Part shown: in pieces, positions 11,958 to 24,995 of the stretch
Layout: each line of letters starts with the position of its first letter
Position numbering within the stretch: the first letter of the stretch is position 1
Source: Neocallimastix lanati (nom. inval.)
Lineage: Eukaryota; Neocallimastigomycota; Neocallimastigomycetes; Neocallimastigales; Neocallimastigaceae
Length of the DNA stretch: 64,000 bases
Direction of reading: 5' to 3'
Assembly (NCBI GenBank): GCA_016946835.1
Contig: JACVTC010000251.1
Coordinates: forward strand, 1 to 64,000
Made by a program: the position numbers and the translations under genes
The notes under the pieces: generated by a model
Told to the model about the DNA's origin: nothing
The model's input: the letters and a program-made list of their open reading frames with translations, nothing else
Databases searched by the model: none

Positions 11958-12955
11958 TTATTATATATTTATTTTATTTTATTTTATTTTATTTTATTTT
12001 ATTTTATTTTATTTTATTTTATTTTATTTTATTTTATTTTATTTTATTTTATTATATATATATATATATTTTTTTTTATTTTATTTTATTTTATTTTATT
12101 TTATTTTATTTTATTTTATTTTATTTTATTCAATCTGTACTTATATTTATGTTTCTACTATTCATTTTATTTTATTTTATTTTATTTTATTTTATTTTAT
12201 TTTATTTTATTTTATTTTATTTTATTCAATCTGTACTTATATTTATGTTTCTACTATTCATTTTATTTTATTTTATTTTATTTTATTTTATTTTATTCAA
12301 TCTGTACTTTATTTTTAATATTCTACTATTTATTTTATTTTATTTTATTTTATTTTATTTTATTTTATTTTATTTTATTTTATTTTATTTTATTTTATTT
12401 TATTTTATTTTATTTTATTTTATTTTATTCAATCTGTACTTATATTTATGTTTCTACTATTCATTTTATTTTATTTTATTCAATCTGTACTTATATTTAT
12501 GTTTCTACTATTCATTTTATTTTATTTTATTTTATTTTATAATATTTTATTTTATTTTATTTTATTTTATTTTATTCAATCTGTACTTATATTTATGTTT
12601 CTACTATTCATTTTATTTTATTTTATTTTATTTTATTTTATTTTATTTTATTTTATTTTATTTTATTTTATTTTATTTTATTTTATTTTTATTTTATTTT
12701 ATTTTATTCAATCTGTACTTATATTTATGTTTCTACTATTCATTTTATTTTATTTTATTTTATTTTATTTTATAATATTTTATTTTATTTTATTTTATTC
12801 AATCTGTACTTATATTTATATTTCTACTATTCATTTTATTTCATTTTATTTTATTTTATTTTATTTTATTTTATTCAATCTGTACTTTCTTATTTAATAT
12901 TCTACTTTTTATTTTATTTTATTATATTTTATTTTATTCAATCTGCATTTTCTGT
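11958..12955. repeat. ATTTT satellite with interspersed CAATCTGTACTT unit
   Basis: Long runs of (TTTTA)n are interrupted ten times by a conserved insert beginning TTCAATCTGTACTT, most copies continuing TATGTTTCTACTATTCA. The inserts lie at irregular spacing because the pentamer runs vary in length. Open frames across it (12149-12897) are artefacts of period 5. Confidence 0.9.
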
Positions 12956-13380
12956 TGATAATATAAACAAGGTATTAATGTATTAATAATATTTAAAATA
13001 AAATAAAAAAAATATAATAATTATTTTATATACGTAGTAATTATATATATATATATATATATATATTTTTATTTAATTTTCTAAAAAAAATTTTTTTAGT
13101 CATAATAAACGTTTGTCTTAATTATTTTTATTATTATTTAAAAATTTATTTATTCATTTATAATTTATTCATTCATTTATTTATTTATCACATTATAATA
13201 CGCCATGTTTTCCGAAATACAATACAACAAAATACAAATTTATGTAATAAAAATTTTCGAAATGACACACCCCCTTAAAATGCTTTTATATTAATACATT
13301 GTGGCTTATACATTATTTATATTACAATATGTTTCAATACATTTAAAGCTTATTTTTCATACATTTCACATATTCTAACA

Positions 13381-15153
13381 TTCCCCCTTAAACCTAGTTA
13401 TTCAATAATGAATAAATTGGTTTACTGGTGAATATGTGTATATAAAAATATCCTATTTTACACTATTAACTTGATATTATTAAACTGTTATATATATTTC
13501 TATCCTAAATTAACCTCTAATTTTACATGAATAAAATATTTTTTATGTTATATTAATTATTTAATTTAATTTAAATGTTGCTAAAATTAATTTCTTAAAT
13601 ATATATATAATCTAATAATTTCCCCCTAAAACTAAAGTATTTAATATTTTTACACCTTTAATAAATATTAAATGAATCTATGTCATCTTTAATATAAAAT
13701 AATTATATGGTTTAAATATATCATTTATATATGATGGAAACCTTTCTCTTGAAGGGTGATATTATACCATCTCAATTTGTGTGAATACCTCTAATATATT
13801 GGGTTTTATATCACTAATAATTATAATCCGCTTTATAGATTAGCGCTAACTTTTTTATATTTTCGCTTTGTAGTTTTGGCGATAACTATTAAAATAAATT
13901 GTTAATTATATATTGGTGTACTTGATAAAACATAATCTCGGGGTATTAAAATTGATTGTATTTATAATTAATTATATTATTCTAGTCATTTAAACTTATT
14001 AGTAATAATATAAATTGTTTTATAATTGATTAATATTCACTATTTCAGTTAATTCTTTCTTAAAGGTTAATTTTTGTTAATTTTCGCTATTAGGCTATTT
14101 TATTCATTTCAAGATAAATATTATTTTCAAATAATTAGCTCAAAGAATCAATTAAGTGACTTTTCTTTAATATTTTTATTTTCTTTTATATTTTTATAAT
14201 TTGTATTTTATTTTGCCTACTTTCCCCCTAAAATCCAAATTTCTAAAAAGGATTTTATATATTTGAATTTTCTCATCATTAAAATATTAAATATAAAATT
14301 TTAATAGTTTTAAATACTCTGTAATAAATAAGTATAGTTTATAAATGAATAAGCATCATCCATTTTTATATAACTCATGGTTATATTTATTATTTTATTA
14401 TACCTTTCATCACGAAGGTTTGTATTATGATTATATTAAATAATTTGTTCTTTTTTATTTAAACCTATTTCACGCTAGGTTTAATAATATTATTATTGTT
14501 AGAATGTACCCTAGGAATTACCATTCTATTATATTTCCCTTGAATATTTGGGATATTATATATATTAATTATTTTATATGAGGTCTCTGACATATAGACT
14601 CCTCCATTATTGTAGTTTATATTTATATATATGGGTTTGATATTTATAAATACGCGTTAAAATAACTTACTTTAAATAATATGTTTTGTATATTCATGGG
14701 GCGGAAATAGTCCATCACATAGTAGATTCCTTCATGTATAGATATTATATTACTAATAGCCAAAAGCTTATTTGTTAAAATATCAAATTATAATTTCAAT
14801 TAAGAGTCTCTGGTATGAAGATATATAATTTTCTTTTATATACGTTTATACGTGTTTTTTCTTTTTAAATAAATATTTTTATATTTTTTTTTGAGTTTTA
14901 CTTATCCTGAAATAACTTCTTTTATCAACAGTTTTATATTTTATGCGTTTCTTCAATTTTCTTTCTTGATCATTTTGATCAGTTATCAGTTTTATTAGTC
15001 ATCTTAAAAATTGACATAATGAGCAACCTTTATCATAATTTAAAATTCAATTATTTTATTTTATTTTATTTTTTTTTTTTTGACATAATATTGTTTCCGG
15101 CAAAAGATTCTTTTGCTATGAATCTTTTTAAGAGTCAGATGAGACTCTTAATC
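13381..15153. other. Internal region of LTR element F, hairpin-rich
   Basis: No reading frame of note on either strand. Short hairpins recur: AAACCTATTTCACGCTAGGTTT near 14460, ACCTTTCATCACGAAGGT near 14402, GAATGTACC...ACCATTC near 14502-14525 and a GAGGTCT/AGACTCCTC pair near 14579. Just inside the right LTR, AGAGTC...GACTCT forms a hairpin that is also present at the same place in element G. It looks like an RNA that is packaged and mobilised rather than translated. Confidence 0.5.
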
Positions 15154-15350
15154 TGTTAAGAGTTATGAATTTATGGTTTATAATTATGTCAATTTTATTA
15201 ATATATTTTATGATAAAGAGTTACTAGCACTTAATTATTCTAAATTAAAATGCTTTTATATTAATACATTGTGGCTTATACATTATTTATATTACAATAT
15301 GTTTCAATACATTTGAAGCTTATTTTTCATACATTTCACATATTCTAACA
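15154..15350 (-). repeat. Right LTR of element F (uninterrupted)
   Basis: A 197-bp LTR, TGTTAAGAG...ATTCTAACA. It matches 8648-8747 plus 13284-13380 once the MULE and one copy of its TSD are removed, with only a few differences. Confidence 0.85.
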
Positions 15351-15510
15351 ATTATTATTATTATTATTACTATTAATTATTATTATTATTATTATACTAT
15401 TTATTATTATTATTACTATTTATTATTATTATTACTATTTATTATTATTATTACTATTTATTATTATTATTATTATTTATTATTATTTATTATTATTTAT
15501 TAATAATAGT
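15351..15510. repeat. (TTA)n microsatellite
   Basis: TTATTA units with TACT variants, directly behind the LTR of element F. Confidence 0.9.
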
Positions 15511-15557
15511 ATAAAACGTAAATTTATTGTTAATAAGTCTTAAAAAAATTTTTTTTT

Positions 15558-16379
15558 TGAAAGAATATTTATATTAAGTTGTAGGTCAACTATTTTATAT
15601 TCACAAAAATAAATAAATAAATAGTTAATTTTACATGTTACATTCAATTTATACAAGTACATTATGGCTTATACATTACATTAAATACATTACATTTTAA
15701 TACATTAAACTTAATTCACATATTCTGACATTCCCCCTCAAATCTAATTATTTTACAAAAATTAGATTTGCAATAGAATATGTGTATAATCTGTACTATT
15801 TTAATTTTTATCAAATACTAAAATTTTAAATTTATACAAACTAAAGCATATTCTAAATTATATTCAAACTATAGTTAATCTTTATTACTCTAAACATTAA
15901 TAACCTTTATGTTATAGGTTTAATTTAATTCAAGCTTTACTAATTATGGATTGGATACCTCACTCTGGGTTTTACACCATCCCTACAATGGCTGCCTTTT
16001 AGGTCCTATGCCCACACAAACATACATATATACGGCTACTCTTTGGTTTTACGCCTAATTAAAACGACAACTCATGGCTTAACCTCTATGGTTTTTACGT
16101 CCCTTTAAAGTATGACTACCCATTTGGATTTACGTCATCTACACTAAAATATTAACTTGAATTCCTAATACATATTTCTAATTTTATATTATAATTCTTT
16201 AAGAGTAATTTAATTTTTCTTCTAAAATCTCAAATCCTTGTTTGCATTTTAAAATAGTATGCTTTTTTTTTTTTTATAAAACCTCTGTATTTATGTCCTC
16301 TTGTTACACTTACTCTAGTATATTTAATTTTTATTTAGCTTGTTTATTTCTTTTTCTTCCCTCTTTAGACTCTAGATTA

Positions 16380-16418
<39 letters not shown>

Positions 16419-16803
16419 TTGATCAATTTAATTTTAAATTTAAAAATTAAACTTTATTTCTTCATAATTCATTAAGTTGACTTAATGGCAATATCCTTAT
16501 AATAAAATTTATTTGTAAGTTTTCCTTAATTGAGTTTTAGTGCTTCCAGCTAAAAGGGCTTTTATTAAATTCCCTTTAAGAGTCAATGAGACTCTTGATC
16601 TGTTAGAAAATAAGAATTAGATCATATTAAGTCAACTTTATTTATTTATTATAAAGAGTTGCAAATAGTTAATTTTACATGTTACATTCAATTTATACAA
16701 GTACATTATGGCTTATACATTACATTAAATACATTACATTAAATACATTACATTAAATACATTACATTTTAATACATTAAACTTAATTCACATATTCTAA
16801 CAA
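15558..16803 (-). mobile_element. Non-autonomous LTR element G
   Basis: This is a relative of element F. The right LTR is 16601-16803 (TGTTAGAAA...ATTCTAACA, 203 bp) and the left LTR about 15558-15730 (ending ATTCTGACA). Both contain the same TACATTAAATACATT tract, with different copy number. The polypurine tract next to the left LTR is GAGGGGGAA on minus. The 870-bp interior has no long frame but four spaced motifs of the type CGTAAAACC-AGAG on minus (about 15970-16140), separated by 45-75 bp. A GAGTC/GACTC hairpin sits just inside the right LTR, as in element F. Confidence 0.7.
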
Positions 16804-17080
16804 TATTAAAAAAAAAACTATTCCATGAGTTTTGAAGATGAAATGACCTCTTACTTTTTTTCTCATTCACCGATGATACCTCTATGTAAATAAATATTTT
16901 CATTCGAATCTGTATCAAAATATCTTCTCTCTTTTGTCGTTTAGGTTTCGACGCTTTTGGACAAACAGTAGGTATAATTAATCGTATACAAATTGGTCAT
17001 ATTACAAATGAACATTTTTGCTTAGTAAAACATTTTTGTTGTTCTTTACTAAGAAATTTATTATTGTTATTGGCATATTG

Positions 17081-17114
<34 letters not shown>

Positions 17115-17621
17115 TTATCTATTGGAATAATGTGAAAGTGTAGATATATATATATATATATATATTTTTTAAACTAAATGAGTAATAATACAAGAGAGTT
17201 TTTTCCATTATTTAATAAAGCATTGAATCCTCATCACCTTTTTAATACACACATACATACACACAAAAAATAAAAAAAAAAAAAAAATTAAGCTTCCTTT
17301 TTTTTTTTTTTTTTTAACTTATTTTAATTTATTTAGTTAACAACTATTAATTTACTTTTATTTTATACTATTCTAAATATTTTATTTTATTTTATTTTAT
17401 TTTATTTTATATAATTAATACTTTTTTTAATTTACTTTTATTTTATTTTATTTTATTTTGTTTAATTTTATTAAAAATTCTTTAAACAAATATAATAATT
17501 TTATATTATTATTATTATTATTACGTTTTTAAAATCAATAAACGAATAATAATGATGGTAAATAGAATTCTACTTTTTCTATCTTCCTTTTTTGGAGAAT
17601 CAATTTTTATTATTATTTATC
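16804..17621. other. AT-rich DNA with (TA)n tracts
   Basis: It contains (TA)n blocks near 17080-17110 and 17142-17164 and TTTTA runs near 17378-17410. A protein-like stretch at 16826-17084 starts with MSFEDEMTSYF and has a GTAAAT...TTTAG pair. It is out of frame after about 14 codons, so it is at best an exon relic. Confidence 0.45.
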
Positions 17622-19367
17622 TTATACAATAGTTTTAGCTACGGAAATAATACTTAAAGCATCAAAAAGTGTATCAGAGTATCTTTCTTCAAAGATGATT
17701 CCTTTTTCCATATCTAGTTTCCTGTCACACTTATAATTTGAATATTCATCATTCATGTAAGGAATTAAGTAACTTTTGATGATTCAGTGTACTTAGTTGA
17801 AAGAACAGGTAATACGGGCTTATCTTTAGACTTCTTGGATTTCTTTGAATCAGAGCTTTTAGGTTTGGTAGTTTCAGATGGATTGGTAAGGGCTTCAATT
17901 AATTCTTTATTACCATAATCATTGGCAAGGTTTAATGGTGATTTTCCTTCCTTATTATTGATATTAATATCAGCATTCTTTAATACTAACTTTTTAATTA
18001 ATTCTGGTTTCTCAATTTCAACGGCATAATGAAGAGCCGTATTACCCTTTTCATCTTGACAGTTAACATCAATACCATGATCAAGTAATGTATTTACGGC
18101 ACCAGTGTTATTAATCTTCGAAGCAACAATAAGAGCATTTTCCCCACGACTGTTCACTTCATTAATTACGTTAATATCATTTTCAAGTATACGATTCATG
18201 GCAATTGGTGAACCAATGGAACTAATAATTAATAAATTATTATTGTAATTAATATCACGGTAGTTGTAATCAAACGTTGGATTATTTTCGAAGATGGATA
18301 ATAGTCCATAGTATTGTAACTTATAACAGAGAGAAATTACATTTTCTCCATACTTATTTTTCTTTGAAAGATCAATTTTCTTTACGTTCTTAGCACAAAA
18401 AGCAGCAGTAATGCCATCTCTGACTAATACCATAACCATCAATGGAGTATTACCCTCTTGATCAATAGGAATATTGAAATCTACTTCATTACTAACAATG
18501 GTTTTCAGAACACGAATATAATTTTCAAATGGAATTTTATCCTTATTTTTATCATAGGTATAAAACTTTTTAATGAAAACAGACATAATAGATTCACCAT
18601 TAGGACTGACGTATTTATAGTTAATGAACCTTCTGTCTAATTGACTAAGTTCACGATATCTTCCATTTTGAGCTAAATACATTGCAGGAGTGTAACCATT
18701 TTCATCTGGAATATTTGGATCTGCTTCAAAGTTTAGAAGGAAGTTTTCAAAAACAAACTTGCTAATTCCATACTTACATAAATAATTAAGTGCAGTTTCT
18801 CCAAGTTTATTGGTATGATTGATATCAACACCACAATCCACTAACTTAACTATGTAATCCATATTAGAGGATGAACTTTTATTATTTTGTTTTAATTCAC
18901 GAAGGGCATAGAATAAGAAATTCTCTCCTCTATTATCAGTTAATTTTATTAAATCAAGATTATCAATATTTTTTTTGGACGTATTTTCTTTTACCATGTT
19001 CAGCTGCTACCATTAAAGCGGTCTTACCATCTTCATCTTGAACCATAGGATTCATTTCCATTGTTAAAAGCCATTTTACAGCATCTTTATTATCCGTTTC
19101 AAAAGCTTTAATCAAAGCAGTACTATTACGGAAGGCTTCTAAAGCATTACTTAAGATTGGATTCTTAAAGACTTTTTCAACTGTTTTGTAATGACTGAAA
19201 GACTTATCATTAACAAGTTCATTCAATTTATTAATAAATCCATCCATAACTTTTGGAGATTCTAAGGATTTTTCAATATGAGCTCTGTTATCATTGATAA
19301 GTTGTGAAGAAACATTTTTTTTTCTTATGTTTAATAATAATTGACTTTCAAAATCGGCAAAAGACAT
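17622..19367 (-). pseudogene. Ankyrin-repeat protein gene with two frame breaks
   Basis: The gene starts at the ATG at 19367 (MSFADFESQLL) and runs in one frame to 18963. There an 8-A tract on minus (T8 at 18969-18976) shifts the frame, and coding continues to 17765. The C-terminal coding signal then resumes in another frame (YLIPYMNDEYSNYK...) to a stop at 17622-17624. Together about 575 codons. At least six ankyrin units are visible, for example DEDGKTALMVAAEHG, NKLGETALNYL, DENGYTPAMYLA, RGENALIVASK, EKGNTALHYAVE and KEGKSPLNLANDYGN, with the usual G-x-T-A/P-L-x-x-A core. The tail is Lys/Ser-rich. Ankyrin stacks mediate protein binding; the partner is unknown. Homopolymer slippage in assembly could explain the first break, so the gene may be intact in life. 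Nothing suggests a link with its neighbours. Confidence 0.75.
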
Positions 19368-19377
19368 TTTTTTTCTT

Positions 19378-19413
<36 letters not shown>

Positions 19414-21329
19414 CTTTTAATTCGATTTACTTTAAAAAAATTGTTAATAATTTAGACTTTTATTTTTTTTAAATTTTATTTTATATTTAAAAATATATAT
19501 ACGCTTTATTTAAATAAATTTTTTATTTTTTTATAATTAGTTTTATTATTTTTCGTTTTTACTTTTTACGAATTTTTTTTTTTTTTTAGGTTTCAAATTT
19601 TTGATGAATGTTGGCATCTTTTATATTAGGAAAATGAAATAAGTAAATCCTTATTTAATATTATTTATGATTTATTATTTTAATTTAATTTAATTTATTT
19701 ATTATCCAATAAAAAAAAAAAATTTTTTTTTTTTTTAATTTATTTATTATCAAATAATTAATAAATAATTTGAATAAAAATTAAAATCTAAATTAAAATA
19801 AAATAAAAAATAAATTATTTTTAATAAATCTAAAAAAAAAAAAAAAAACTATTCAATAGTATATAAATTAAAGACTTTTCTATGGAATATTGTAATGTGA
19901 TGAAAGAGAAATAAAAACTCTAATTAATAATAAACTTATGTTAATTAATAAATGGTGTAAAAGCATAAATTTATGTATTAATCTAGTTTTTATTGTATTT
20001 CTTATTAGAAATTAGTTTATAGATTTTTATTATTTAATTTTAACATTAATGAAAGTATATTTATTACTTTAATATAGGAAAACTTTATTATAGTAAATAA
20101 TTATAAAAGAGAAAAATACTTAGAAATAGTTTTAGTTCTCTGTCCAAGAATAGGAAATAGTAGATTATAGTATTATAGTAATTCTTGAGATCAAAATATG
20201 AAAATAAATATTAATTTTAGGAATAAATGTTAGTTTATATTTTAAATAATGATAAGTAAATGTAATTCTTCTAAATAAATAAAATTTAAATAAAAAAATT
20301 TTTTATAAAACATATAAATTATATCCCAAATTTAAAAGAACAAACCCTAAAAGAACCGAACCTGAACTTCGCACTTTACTTAACAATTGTAATAATATAA
20401 AAACCTTAATTACTAATAAAATAAATTAATTAATAATCACGTGGAAATAAATTTATAAATTAATGAATATTGTTATAATTGTTATAATATAAAACACAAA
20501 AAAAAACTTTAATTATTAATAAATTATTTTATTAATAATTACATAAAAATAAATTAATAAATCATTTGCAAATCTGTGACATATATAAAACGTGATCGAA
20601 AATAACGTGATAAAATTAAATTTATGTAAAAGCATAAAATTAAAAATTAATGTAAACATAAAACATAAATTGAATGTGAGGCATTTCGACATAATTTATG
20701 TATAATCATCATAAATTTTTGTACAATGTGTATAATATATGTAATACGCCACTATTTTCAACGTATATTTTTATTTATTGTATTTTAGCATTAAAAAATA
20801 AAATAAAAACTAAAAAAAGAATAAATAAAAGAATAAATAAGTTTTCTGTTAAGAATTTTATTTTGTTTTTATTTTATTTTTATTTTATTTTATTATTATA
20901 TTTTATTTCATTATTATATTTTATTATTAAATATTTTAATAATAAAACCTTTCCATTTTATTTTATTTAAATAAAATAAATAAAATTTTATATTTTATTA
21001 TTAAATTATTTAAATAATAGAATATAACTTATTATAATATTAAATATTTATTATTAATAAAATTAAAATATTGATATTAATAAAATATTTTGATATTGAT
21101 ATTAATAAAATATTTTATAAATAGGTAATTACAATGTTTTAAAATACATAAATTTATGAGTATTTATAATAAAAACAAAAATGTGGCGCTTATTAAATGT
21201 GATATTTTTAATAATCACGTGTTATAAATGTGGCCCTTGCGCGCATTTCCGTGATACTACTATATTATTTATTTACTTTATTTCATTATGACCATGTGAT
21301 ATATTTAATTATTTCGTAATTTCTAACAT
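19368..21329. other. AT-rich DNA, repeat remnants
   Basis: No gene is seen. The tract 20465-20665 resembles 23165-23345 inside a downstream LTR, including AATAACGTGATA and TTTATGTAA, so it is probably an LTR relic. GCATTTCGAC (20682) and GCGCATTTCC (21242) recall the MULE motif without a convincing element around them. Confidence 0.4.
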
Positions 21330-21626
21330 TAATAATTTTATAATAATATTTAATTAATAAATTTAATAATTCAAAATATCTTAAAAGTATATAATTTTTA
21401 ATATTTACAATAATATTTTAATATATACATATATTTAATAATATACAACAAATTAATTACTTAAGATTGATTTAATATTATTTACAAGTTAAATTTAATT
21501 TATATTAAAATAAATTATTTTTACAATGAGGTTTAGGTTATGAAGAACATAGGAAAGAACACTTAATTAAAGAATAATTAATAATGTTTTATAACAAAAT
21601 AAATGTTATTAATTCATTCTTTACCA
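21330..21626. repeat. LTR end fragment, family E (outermost of stack 1)
   Basis: This matches the last 300 bp of the LTR at 50927-51948, including ACAATGAGGTTTAGGTTATG and the terminus ATTCATTCTTTACCA. It is followed by AAGG and a new LTR start, which makes it the first recognisable member of the pile that leads to the tRNA-Cys at 33295. Confidence 0.65.
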
Positions 21627-21630
21627 AAGG

Positions 21631-22440
21631 TGTTAAGGTTTTAGAGAATTAAATAAAAATAAAGAAACACAAATTTTATTTATTTATTTATTATTTTATT
21701 TATTTATTTTATTAATTGATTAATTATTCGATGATTTTTAGAAATTGGTAGCAAAATTTACAACTATTTATACTTTTTTCAAGGCATAAAAGTTGTTCTT
21801 GCCACTAAATTACATTTTATTTTTTTTATAAAAACTATTAAATTTAAATTGATTTTTATAATCAATTATATAAAATTTAATTATAACATATAAATAAAAT
21901 ACATTTATAATATTAATAAAACATTTTTTTTTTTTTATAATCTATCTAAAATATTACTAATAAGAATTTATTTAATTGGCTATAATTATTATTAAAATCT
22001 GTTAAAACATTCAAATAAAAATAAAAATACTATCTAATATAATGGTTTTTAATAAAATAAAATATTTGTCAATATAAAATAAAACATTTCGATATAAATT
22101 TTTATAATAAAAGTTAAAATATAATATATAAATTTTTAATTATCAATATATAAAAATATTATTAATACAAATTTTCATTATTAATATAAAAATAAAAAAA
22201 AATAAGATTTATTATTAATATTGCTAATATAAGTTATAAATATATAAAAATATTACTATTAATATAAGATTTAATATAAAAATATAAAGTTTAATATAAT
22301 TTTTGATTTAATTTTTGATTTAATTTTTGATCTTTGAATTTAAAAATTTATTAAAGTACAAAAATAATAATGTACACATAATGTATTAGAAATAAATCGT
22401 AGATTTAATTAAGAATGCATTATTTAGTACATTCTTATCA
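21631..22440. repeat. Solo LTR in stack 1
   Basis: Begins TGTTAAGG after AAGG (21627-21630) and ends TTCTTATCA before AAG. There is no coding sequence. The boundaries rest on the TG...CA ends and on the neighbouring LTR starts. Confidence 0.6.
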
Positions 22441-22443
22441 AAG

Positions 22444-24010
22444 TGTAAAGAATTAATTAAAAATATTTAATTATATTAATAATTAATTCTTTCTACAATT
22501 AATAATAAAAAATATTATTAATTGAGATAAAATTAAAAAATATAATATAAAAATTTGAAAACGAGAATTTAAAAACTTAGAGTTTATTATAAGATTATAA
22601 TAAACAACACTAAAAGTAGGCTAAGAGTATTTTAGAAATTATTTTATTATAAAAATTTTTTATTAAAAGTAATTTTAAAATATTTGTGTTAATTATTATA
22701 ATTTCTTATAATAATAACTCTTGATTATTTTTAGAAGAATCAAGAGTCCTATTTATATTAATTTGATTTCTAATCTTGGAAAATTATCACTATCTAGAAA
22801 AAGATTAGAAGAAAAAACTAGATAGATCTCGATTGGTGTTTAATTACATCATTCTTTAGTTAATAAGAAAACCCGAATAAGGGAGAAAACTTATTAACTA
22901 ATTATATATTAATTTTATTAATATTTAATCACAAGTATAATTAAATAATTAATTCTTTTAATTTTCTTAATTAAAAGTCCAAGAAATAATATAATTTAAT
23001 TATTTCTTGATTAAATAAAATTATCATTTTAATACAATTTAATTTTTCTTAATTAAATAGAATTTATCATTATTTTAATACTATAATACATTATTATAAT
23101 TTAATATATTAATTATTGATAATTTAATTTAATGTAAATAAATTTAAAACAATATGATATGAAATGAAAATAAAAACCTTAATTATTAATAAATTATTTT
23201 ATTAATAATTACATAAAAATAAATTAATTAATCACTTGATTAATTATCATAGGATTTATAAAATGATCCAGAAATAACGTGATATAAGATAAATTTATGT
23301 AACATCATAAATTCTATAAAATACATAAAATTAATGTAAACATAAAATTTATATCATAAATTTTATGTTATGTAAATAATTTATAAATTAATTAAGTTTT
23401 ATTTTATTTCATTTTTAATTATTTTTATTATATTTTTATTATATTTTTTATATGTTCTAATTATTATAAATATTTTATTATTTATATTATACTTTTTATA
23501 ATATTCAACTAAATATTTAATTCTTATTATTTTAAAATAGTTTATAATTAAAGAGTATTATATAAAGAATACTTTTTCTTTATATTTATTCTTTGTAATT
23601 TTGCAGTTTTGCAAATTGCCATTCTTGCAATTCAAACAGTAAAAAATATAATAACAAATTGCCAAAATAAATATATTTTATTAGTAAAATTAGTTTAATG
23701 ATATTTAATATGAATTTATAAAAATTATTAGTTATTTAAATAAATTTTAATTATATAATAAATAAATAAATATTTAATAAATAATTAAATAAAATTATAT
23801 TATATTAATAAATTTCATAAATAAATTATATAACTTCTCCCAGTAAGAGAGTGAACCAAGGTGTACTTTATCAAATAACATTAATTAATAATTACTATGT
23901 GACATAATTAATAAAATTATTTATAAAATTTTATAAAATAATAAACTTTAAATATTAATTTTTTAATAAAGAATAATAATTATTTTGAAAAATAATTATA
24001 ATTCTTTACA
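22444..24010 (+). repeat. LTR-derived block, family D, stack 1
   Basis: Begins TGTAAAGAATT and ends ATTCTTTACA before CAAAG (24011-24015). Its start shares ordered motifs with 24016-24990 and 44359-45038 (ATAATAACTCTTGA, then CTAATCTT, then AAAAGATTAGAAGAAAAA). At 1.57 kb it is longer than its relatives and may be composite; CCA-AGG-TGTACT near 23870 could be a further junction. Confidence 0.55.
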
Positions 24011-24015
24011 CAAAG

Positions 24016-24990
24016 TGTAATAATTTAATTAAAAAATTATAATTAAATTATTAATCATTAATATTAGCTCTAACTGCTAATATTAAAGGTTTAGAAAAGA
24101 ATCATACTTACCTATGGTTCTTTCTAATTATCGAATTTATTATAACGAATTATAATAGACGAAACACTAAAATTGATAAAGAAAAGTTTTAATTATAAAA
24201 TCTGTTTTATTAAAATAATTTGTTTTATTATTTATTAGAAATTTTAAATGTTAAAACTATTGTTATTATTATTATATTATAATTGTTATAATAATAACTC
24301 TTGATTTCTCAAAGAGAACTCAAGAGCCTTATTTATACTTTTTTGTCAAAATAAGGTTAAAATCAAAAGGGGTTCTAATCTTAACAAATCTCTTATCTAG
24401 GAAAAGACTAGAAGAAAAACCTAGATAAGTTTTTTGATCGATATTCTATCCATATCGATCATCGCGTTAATTAAGTAAAACCAATTACTTTTAAGAAGTA
24501 ATTGGAAAAACCTTAATTAACCGATTACTTAATCTAATATAATGATCGAAAATAAAAGAATAAAATAATGAAAATTATTTCGATCATAAAATTTAAAATT
24601 TAATCTATTTAGTTCTATTTTATAGAATTTTACATAAAAAATATAAAACAATACATTAATAATAAAATACATGATTAATACAATACGGAATTCATGATAG
24701 AATACAGAATAGTGTTTTAGTTTATGATTTAATAAGTGAGAGAAAACTAAAACTAATAAATTTAATAATTAAGTGAATAATTAAATAAATTTAATATTAT
24801 TTTAAATGTATAAAAATTATTTAATTAAATAAATTTTTAATATTAAACTAAATAAAATTTTAATATATAATTAAATAAATTATTAATTATAATTAAGTGT
24901 ATAAATGAAATATGAGTTAAATAAAAGTTATATTATAACCTAACTAAGAAAATATAATAATTTTGTTAAAAATAATTATAGATTCTTACA
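24016..24990 (+). repeat. Solo LTR, family D, stack 1
   Basis: A 975-bp block TGTAATAATT...GATTCTTACA, flanked on both sides by the direct repeat CAAAG (24011-24015 and 24991-24995). It shares the ordered motif series of family D. It appears to be a solo LTR left by recombination of a full element. Confidence 0.75.
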
Positions 24991-24995
24991 CAAAG

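Larger units (their letters stand above)
8748..13274 (+). mobile_element. MULE DNA transposon (Mutator-like), 4.5 kb
   Basis: The terminal inverted repeats are about 52 bp: the left begins GGGGAGTGTGCATTTCG, and the right read inward begins GGGGTGTGTCATTTCG, after which both continue alike through the same ACATAAATTTGTATTTTG segment. A 9-bp TSD, TTAAAATGC, lies at 8739-8747 and 13275-13283. The empty site is seen in the right LTR of the host element near 15246-15254. Inside are a degenerate FLYWCH/MULE transposase gene (9618-11053), subterminal TTGGCGAAAT motifs shared with the MITE at 2049, and two satellite blocks. Confidence 0.85.
8648..15350 (-). mobile_element. Non-autonomous LTR element F, split by a MULE
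   Basis: A small LTR element with 197-bp LTRs beginning TGTTAAGAG and ending ATTCTAACA. The right LTR is 15154-15350. The left LTR is interrupted by the MULE and consists of 8648-8747 plus 13275-13380. A 5-bp ATTAT flanks the element on both sides, but both flanks lie in TTA repeats, so this TSD is weak. Next to the left LTR is a polypurine tract on minus (TAAGGGGGAA), so the sense strand is minus. The internal 1.8 kb has no coding capacity. The TG...CA ends and short LTRs suggest a TRIM-like or Copia-type derivative that depends on another element's proteins. Confidence 0.75.

Noticed and set aside
12149-12897. Two overlapping long open frames rich in Phe, Ile, Leu and Tyr
   Set aside because: They are produced by the ATTTT satellite and change frame with its period; no protein-like composition.
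12126-12955. CRISPR-like alternation of a conserved unit and variable spacers
   Set aside because: The spacers are only (TTTTA)n of varying length and the setting is a eukaryotic transposon, so it is a minisatellite.
16826-17084. Possible two-exon gene beginning MSFEDEMTSYF with GTAAAT...TTTAG
   Set aside because: Counting the T run shows that the first exon goes out of frame before the donor site and reaches a stop; at most a relic.
20667-21253. Possible further MULE-type MITE between GCATTTCGAC and GCGCATTTCC
   Set aside because: The two ends are not inverted repeats of each other beyond the short motif and no 9-bp TSD was found.
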